This document shows, piece by piece, positions 24,117 to 27,337 of a stretch of DNA of 27,337 nt; the first letter of the stretch is position 1, and each line of letters begins with the position of its first letter. The stretch is from WTJO01 sp965660165 (GTDB lineage Bacteria > Pseudomonadota > Alphaproteobacteria > Puniceispirillales > Puniceispirillaceae), in contig CBFHYU010000025.1 of the NCBI GenBank assembly GCA_965660165.1, forward strand, positions 1 to 27,337. Reading direction: 5' to 3'. The position numbers and the translations under genes were made by a program. The notes beneath the pieces were generated by a model. It was not told where the DNA came from, made no database searches, and saw nothing but the letters and a program-made list of their open reading frames with translations.

Positions 24117-27100
24117 TTAGCCCAATAATTGAAGTAGCATTTGCTTATTATTATTGGCATTTGCCATCATCTGGTTGGCTGCATTAGACAAAATAGTATT
24201 TTTGGCTAATCTGCTTGATTCAACCGCAACATCCGCATCAACAATCCTGCCACGTGATAATCCAAGCAAAAATTCAGAACTTGAAAGATTATCAATATTA
24301 TGTTCAAGCCTGTTCTGGATAGCACCTACCATAGCCATTGAACTAGACACTCTGTTAATCGCATTATCTAGCAAAACACTTGCATATTTTGCGCCTTCAA
24401 TCGTTTCAATATTCAGCTCTTCCAGATTCAAATTATCATCATCCCGCATATCATTAGTGATATTTAACTCAACAAAATTCTGATAAGAGGTGCCATCTGT
24501 TGCAGTGTAAATCACTGAAAATGAATATAATCTTCTGTCATTTTCATAATCGAACCCAGACTTGCTGGTCAGCACACCACGCTCGCTAATCTCAAACAGA
24601 TTTCTGTCTTCAGGGGTGTTTGGTGACGATGCGATAACAAATTCGCCAAGATAATCATCTGCGGCTGCAAACGCCGAAATATCTGGCAATGCATCTTCAT
24701 CAATAACGATTGTTTCTGCCTCTTTTGCATATAGCGTTGAGTTGGTTTTATTATAGGTAGTGTCTAGCAGATACAGATTTACCGTCTCGGTAAAGGCATG
24801 GCCAATGGCTGGTGTATATTTCACCTGAAACTGGTATATTTCCTGTTCATCCTTTCGCAAGGTTTCTGTAGCACGCACATTGCCAAATTCATCAATCTCG
24901 AATTTATTAAAATCACTACCTTCTTTTAGAATTTTGAAGCTGCCAGATGGCCCACCAGAATCAAGCTTGTAGACATAGTCGCGCAAGCTAGACATATCAC
25001 TTAGCAAAAATACTACTTCTTGGCTTTCCTCTGCCGTGATAATCGAACTACCCGTAAAAGTATCGCCAAGTGTTAGTTCAATTTGCTGGGTAAATATCCG
25101 CCCATCTGAGGCATAATAGGCAACTGCAAAATTATTCTGATTATCAGACGGATTATCAAATTCAAGGGCTGTCTTGCTCATCACAGACCCGCCACTTGTG
25201 ACTTTGAATTTTTCATAATCAGTGCCAGAAGCCACAATCGCAAAGCTGCCTTGTCTGTTATCCCTATCTGCAAAGGCCTGAATTTCTTTCATCTGGCCAG
25301 CACCTATACGCACCGAACCTGCCTCATCAGCGGTTACAATCGACCTTGCCTGCAGCGATTCAGTAATTGACAGGTTAACGGTCTCATAAAATATCTCACC
25401 ATCATCTGCCCTGAATGAGGCAGTGAAGGTATGATTATTTCCCTGATATAGCGTATCTCTGGCAATAATATCGCCTGTTTCTGTAATGTTGAATTTTGAC
25501 CAGCTAGGCCCTGTCGCCTCTATGGCATAATCACCGCCAATGCCTGCTTGCGCCTTCTTTTGCACAAATCTAGCCATAGAGGACAGCGAACCTGCCGCTA
25601 TGGTGACTTGCTCAGATTGCTCTGCTTGCAGATTTGCCGAACCGAAAAACGTATCTTGAATATTTAATGTCACTGTTTCAGTAAAAACACGTCCATCAGA
25701 GGCAAGATAATCCACCGCTACCTGATATTGTGTTTTATTGTCAAATTCGACTCCTGATTTTGAGGAAATTGTGCCTGTATTTGGATCTACGGTGAAATCT
25801 CGAAAATCTGAGCCGCCTGCAATTCTATATGTGCCTCTATTCAGGTCACGTCTGGCAAAGGCTTCAATATTATCTAATTGCGAAATGCCGATATCGATTC
25901 TGTTAGTGGCTTCATATACATCAACTGTTGAGGTTGCTTGAAGGGATTCTGTGATATCAACTGTTACTGTTTCCCGATGGGTTTTACCATTCCATGACTG
26001 GAACAGCACATCAAATTGTACAGTGGGATTTACCGATGTTAGCAATTGTCTGTTTGCGGTAACCCTGCCTGTCTGGTCAACCTCAAAGAAATTCCCATGC
26101 GGGCTAGTTCTGTCAATCGAAAACAGACCCAGATTTCCAGCCAGCCTATGGTTTCGTGCAAATTCTGCTGTCGCTGACATGGCACTTGCTTCTATTACAA
26201 TCTGGTCTGACTGTTCTGCTGAAAATCTGCTTTGGGCTGAAAGGGTGTCTGTTAGCTCAAGCGTTACAGATTCCGTAAATTCACGACCATCATTCGCGCG
26301 ATAAACAATATCAAATTCATATTGCGGATTCATATTCAAAGCGGACAGGAAATTTGCTCGGCTGTTATATTCAAGCTGGGTAGATGAATTTGTTGATACC
26401 TCACCTCGATTATTCACAGTGAAAAAATTATGATCGCCAGAGGTGCTTTGTAGCCGATAGCTACCACGGTTAAAATCACGTGCGGCAAAGCCATCAATAT
26501 TGCTGAAGATTGTGTCGTCAATATTGATTTGGTCAGCTTCCTGAGCCGTGACGAATGAGCTTGCTTGCAATGTTTCAGTTAAGCCAAGATTAACTGTTTC
26601 GATATGCTCAATGGTATCAACGCCATTTGTAACTGTAGTGCGAAGCTGAAAGCTCCAATTAGGCTTGTTTGATATAAGCAATGGGCCTGTAGAACGGACA
26701 TTCCCCGTTATTGGGTCAACTGTAAAAGATGCCGCATCACCAACGCTAGGGACAATATCATAAGCTACATTCCAGCCAGCATTTCTGTATTTATTTCCAT
26801 AAGCCCGAGTTGAGCTAAGGGTTGTTAGATTGATACGAACCTCAGTTGCCTGCTCGGCTGTAATAGTGGCTGTTGAGGTTAATGTATCTTCTACATTTAA
26901 AATAATTTCCTGTTCAAACACCCTGCCATCTGATGCGACATATTCTACATCCAGATTGATGGTTGGTGTATTGTCAAATTCAACTGGATTGCGAGAGGTT
27001 ATCTGCCCTGTTCCATTTATCTGGAAATTACCACCTGCTGAAATTGACGTGCCTGAATTTGCAAATCGGAACGTGCCTCTGTTAAGATCGCTACTGGCAA

Positions 27101-27337
27101 AATTGATTAAATCAGGTGTTAATGTTCTTGGAATAGAGACATTCTGGGCTTCATGAACGTCCAATTCGGCTCGTGCCCGAAGCGTCTGGGTCAGGTTAAG
27201 GGTAACTGTTTCAGTATGTGTTACCCCTGTAGTTGCCAGATATTCCACATTAAAGACAAATTGATCTTTATCCACAAACCGGCGAGGGCCAGCTATTACC
27301 AAATCACCTGCAGCGTTGAAACTTACCGCCGCCGCAT
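24117..27337 (-). CDS. Giant flagellin with cadherin-like repeats (partial)
   Basis: The frame is open to the right edge, so the N-terminal part is missing and more than 1070 residues are visible. The last 85 or so are the flagellin C-terminal D1/D0 helices: NAINRVSSSMAMVGAIQNRLEHNIDNL and SRLAKNTILSNAANQMMANANNNKQMLLQLLG match the ends of known flagellins. Before that come nine complete modules of about 98-109 residues plus part of a tenth. Each is beta-rich, with a cadherin-like pattern 'EFDN....Y...V.Y.ASDGR.FTETVTL.I.DT'. In ordinary flagellins this centre (D2/D3) is variable and surface-exposed, so the modules would coat the filament surface. An N-terminal D0/D1 half is expected beyond the window. 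The product would need FliS and FliD, both encoded nearby. Confidence 0.9.
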   Translation of the reverse strand, partial: AAAVSFNAAGDLVIAGPRRFVDKDQFVFNVEYLATTGVTHTETVTLNLTQTLRARAELDVHEAQNVSIPRTLTPDLINFASSDLNRGTFRFANSGTSISAGGNFQINGTGQITSRNPVEFDNTPTINLDVEYVASDGRVFEQEIILNVEDTLTSTATITAEQATEVRINLTTLSSTRAYGNKYRNAGWNVAYDIVPSVGDAASFTVDPITGNVRSTGPLLISNKPNWSFQLRTTVTNGVDTIEHIETVNLGLTETLQASSFVTAQEADQINIDDTIFSNIDGFAARDFNRGSYRLQSTSGDHNFFTVNNRGEVSTNSSTQLEYNSRANFLSALNMNPQYEFDIVYRANDGREFTESVTLELTDTLSAQSRFSAEQSDQIVIEASAMSATAEFARNHRLAGNLGLFSIDRTSPHGNFFEVDQTGRVTANRQLLTSVNPTVQFDVLFQSWNGKTHRETVTVDITESLQATSTVDVYEATNRIDIGISQLDNIEAFARRDLNRGTYRIAGGSDFRDFTVDPNTGTISSKSGVEFDNKTQYQVAVDYLASDGRVFTETVTLNIQDTFFGSANLQAEQSEQVTIAAGSLSSMARFVQKKAQAGIGGDYAIEATGPSWSKFNITETGDIIARDTLYQGNNHTFTASFRADDGEIFYETVNLSITESLQARSIVTADEAGSVRIGAGQMKEIQAFADRDNRQGSFAIVASGTDYEKFKVTSGGSVMSKTALEFDNPSDNQNNFAVAYYASDGRIFTQQIELTLGDTFTGSSIITAEESQEVVFLLSDMSSLRDYVYKLDSGGPSGSFKILKEGSDFNKFEIDEFGNVRATETLRKDEQEIYQFQVKYTPAIGHAFTETVNLYLLDTTYNKTNSTLYAKEAETIVIDEDALPDISAFAAADDYLGEFVIASSPNTPEDRNLFEISERGVLTSKSGFDYENDRRLYSFSVIYTATDGTSYQNFVELNITNDMRDDDNLNLEELNIETIEGAKYASVLLDNAINRVSSSMAMVGAIQNRLEHNIDNLSSSEFLLGLSRGRIVDADVAVESSRLAKNTILSNAANQMMANANNNKQMLLQLLG
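24453..27337 (-). repeat. Alternating A/B beta-module array in the flagellin
   Basis: Approximate module limits on the minus strand are B 27173-26877, A 26876-26562, B 26561-26235, A 26234-25935, B 25934-25641, A 25640-25347, B 25346-25050, A 25049-24753 and B 24752-24453. B modules carry a DxNRGxYRI-type segment near residue 30 (relaxed in the last two) and end in DTL/DTF. A modules carry AEQS...LSS and mostly end in TESLQA. Similarity is at protein level; DNA copies are diverged. Confidence 0.8.

Overview
The window is one flagellar gene cluster from an alphaproteobacterium-like organism. I infer a marine lineage of the SAR116 type from the gene set, the moderate GC content and the giant flagellin. 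That placement is weak, because no rRNA or other marker gene is present.

Layout, right to left on the minus strand. At 24117-27337 (running off the right edge) is the C-terminal part of a giant flagellin whose centre consists of alternating cadherin-like modules. Downstream of it is a small unknown gene with a problematic start. On the plus strand at 21827 is the filament cap gene fliD, preceded by a sigma-54-type promoter. A CLC-family chloride-transporter homologue with altered signature motifs (19998-21692, minus) and a small unknown plus-strand ORF (19614-19988) separate fliD from the chaperone pair fliS/fliT-like (minus). A FleQ/FlrA-like activator (17784-18866, plus) and a FlbD-like sigma-54 activator without a DNA-binding domain (16317-17537, minus) are divergent. 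From there a long minus-strand array runs fliE-F-G-H-I-J, fliK-L-M-N and fliO-P-Q-R-flhB, then four small unknown genes (two or three of them membrane proteins), and ends at a clear rho-independent terminator at 31-57.

How it works together. FliE/F/G/M/N are the basal body, rotor and switch. FliO/P/Q/R and FlhB are the export gate, FliH/I/J the export ATPase complex, FliK the hook-length ruler, and FliL the stator-associated protein. FliD, FliS and FliT handle filament assembly. Four sites with the -24/-12 pattern (GG-N10-GC) lie just upstream of the FlbD-like gene, fliK, fliO and fliD. They suggest a sigma-54 regulon run by the two enhancer-binding proteins encoded in the middle of the cluster.

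The most unusual items are the giant modular flagellin, the activator lacking its helix-turn-helix, the FliH with a long acidic tail carrying a duplicated motif, the CLC protein with GQYGP in place of GREGP, and the unknown genes co-directional with flhB.
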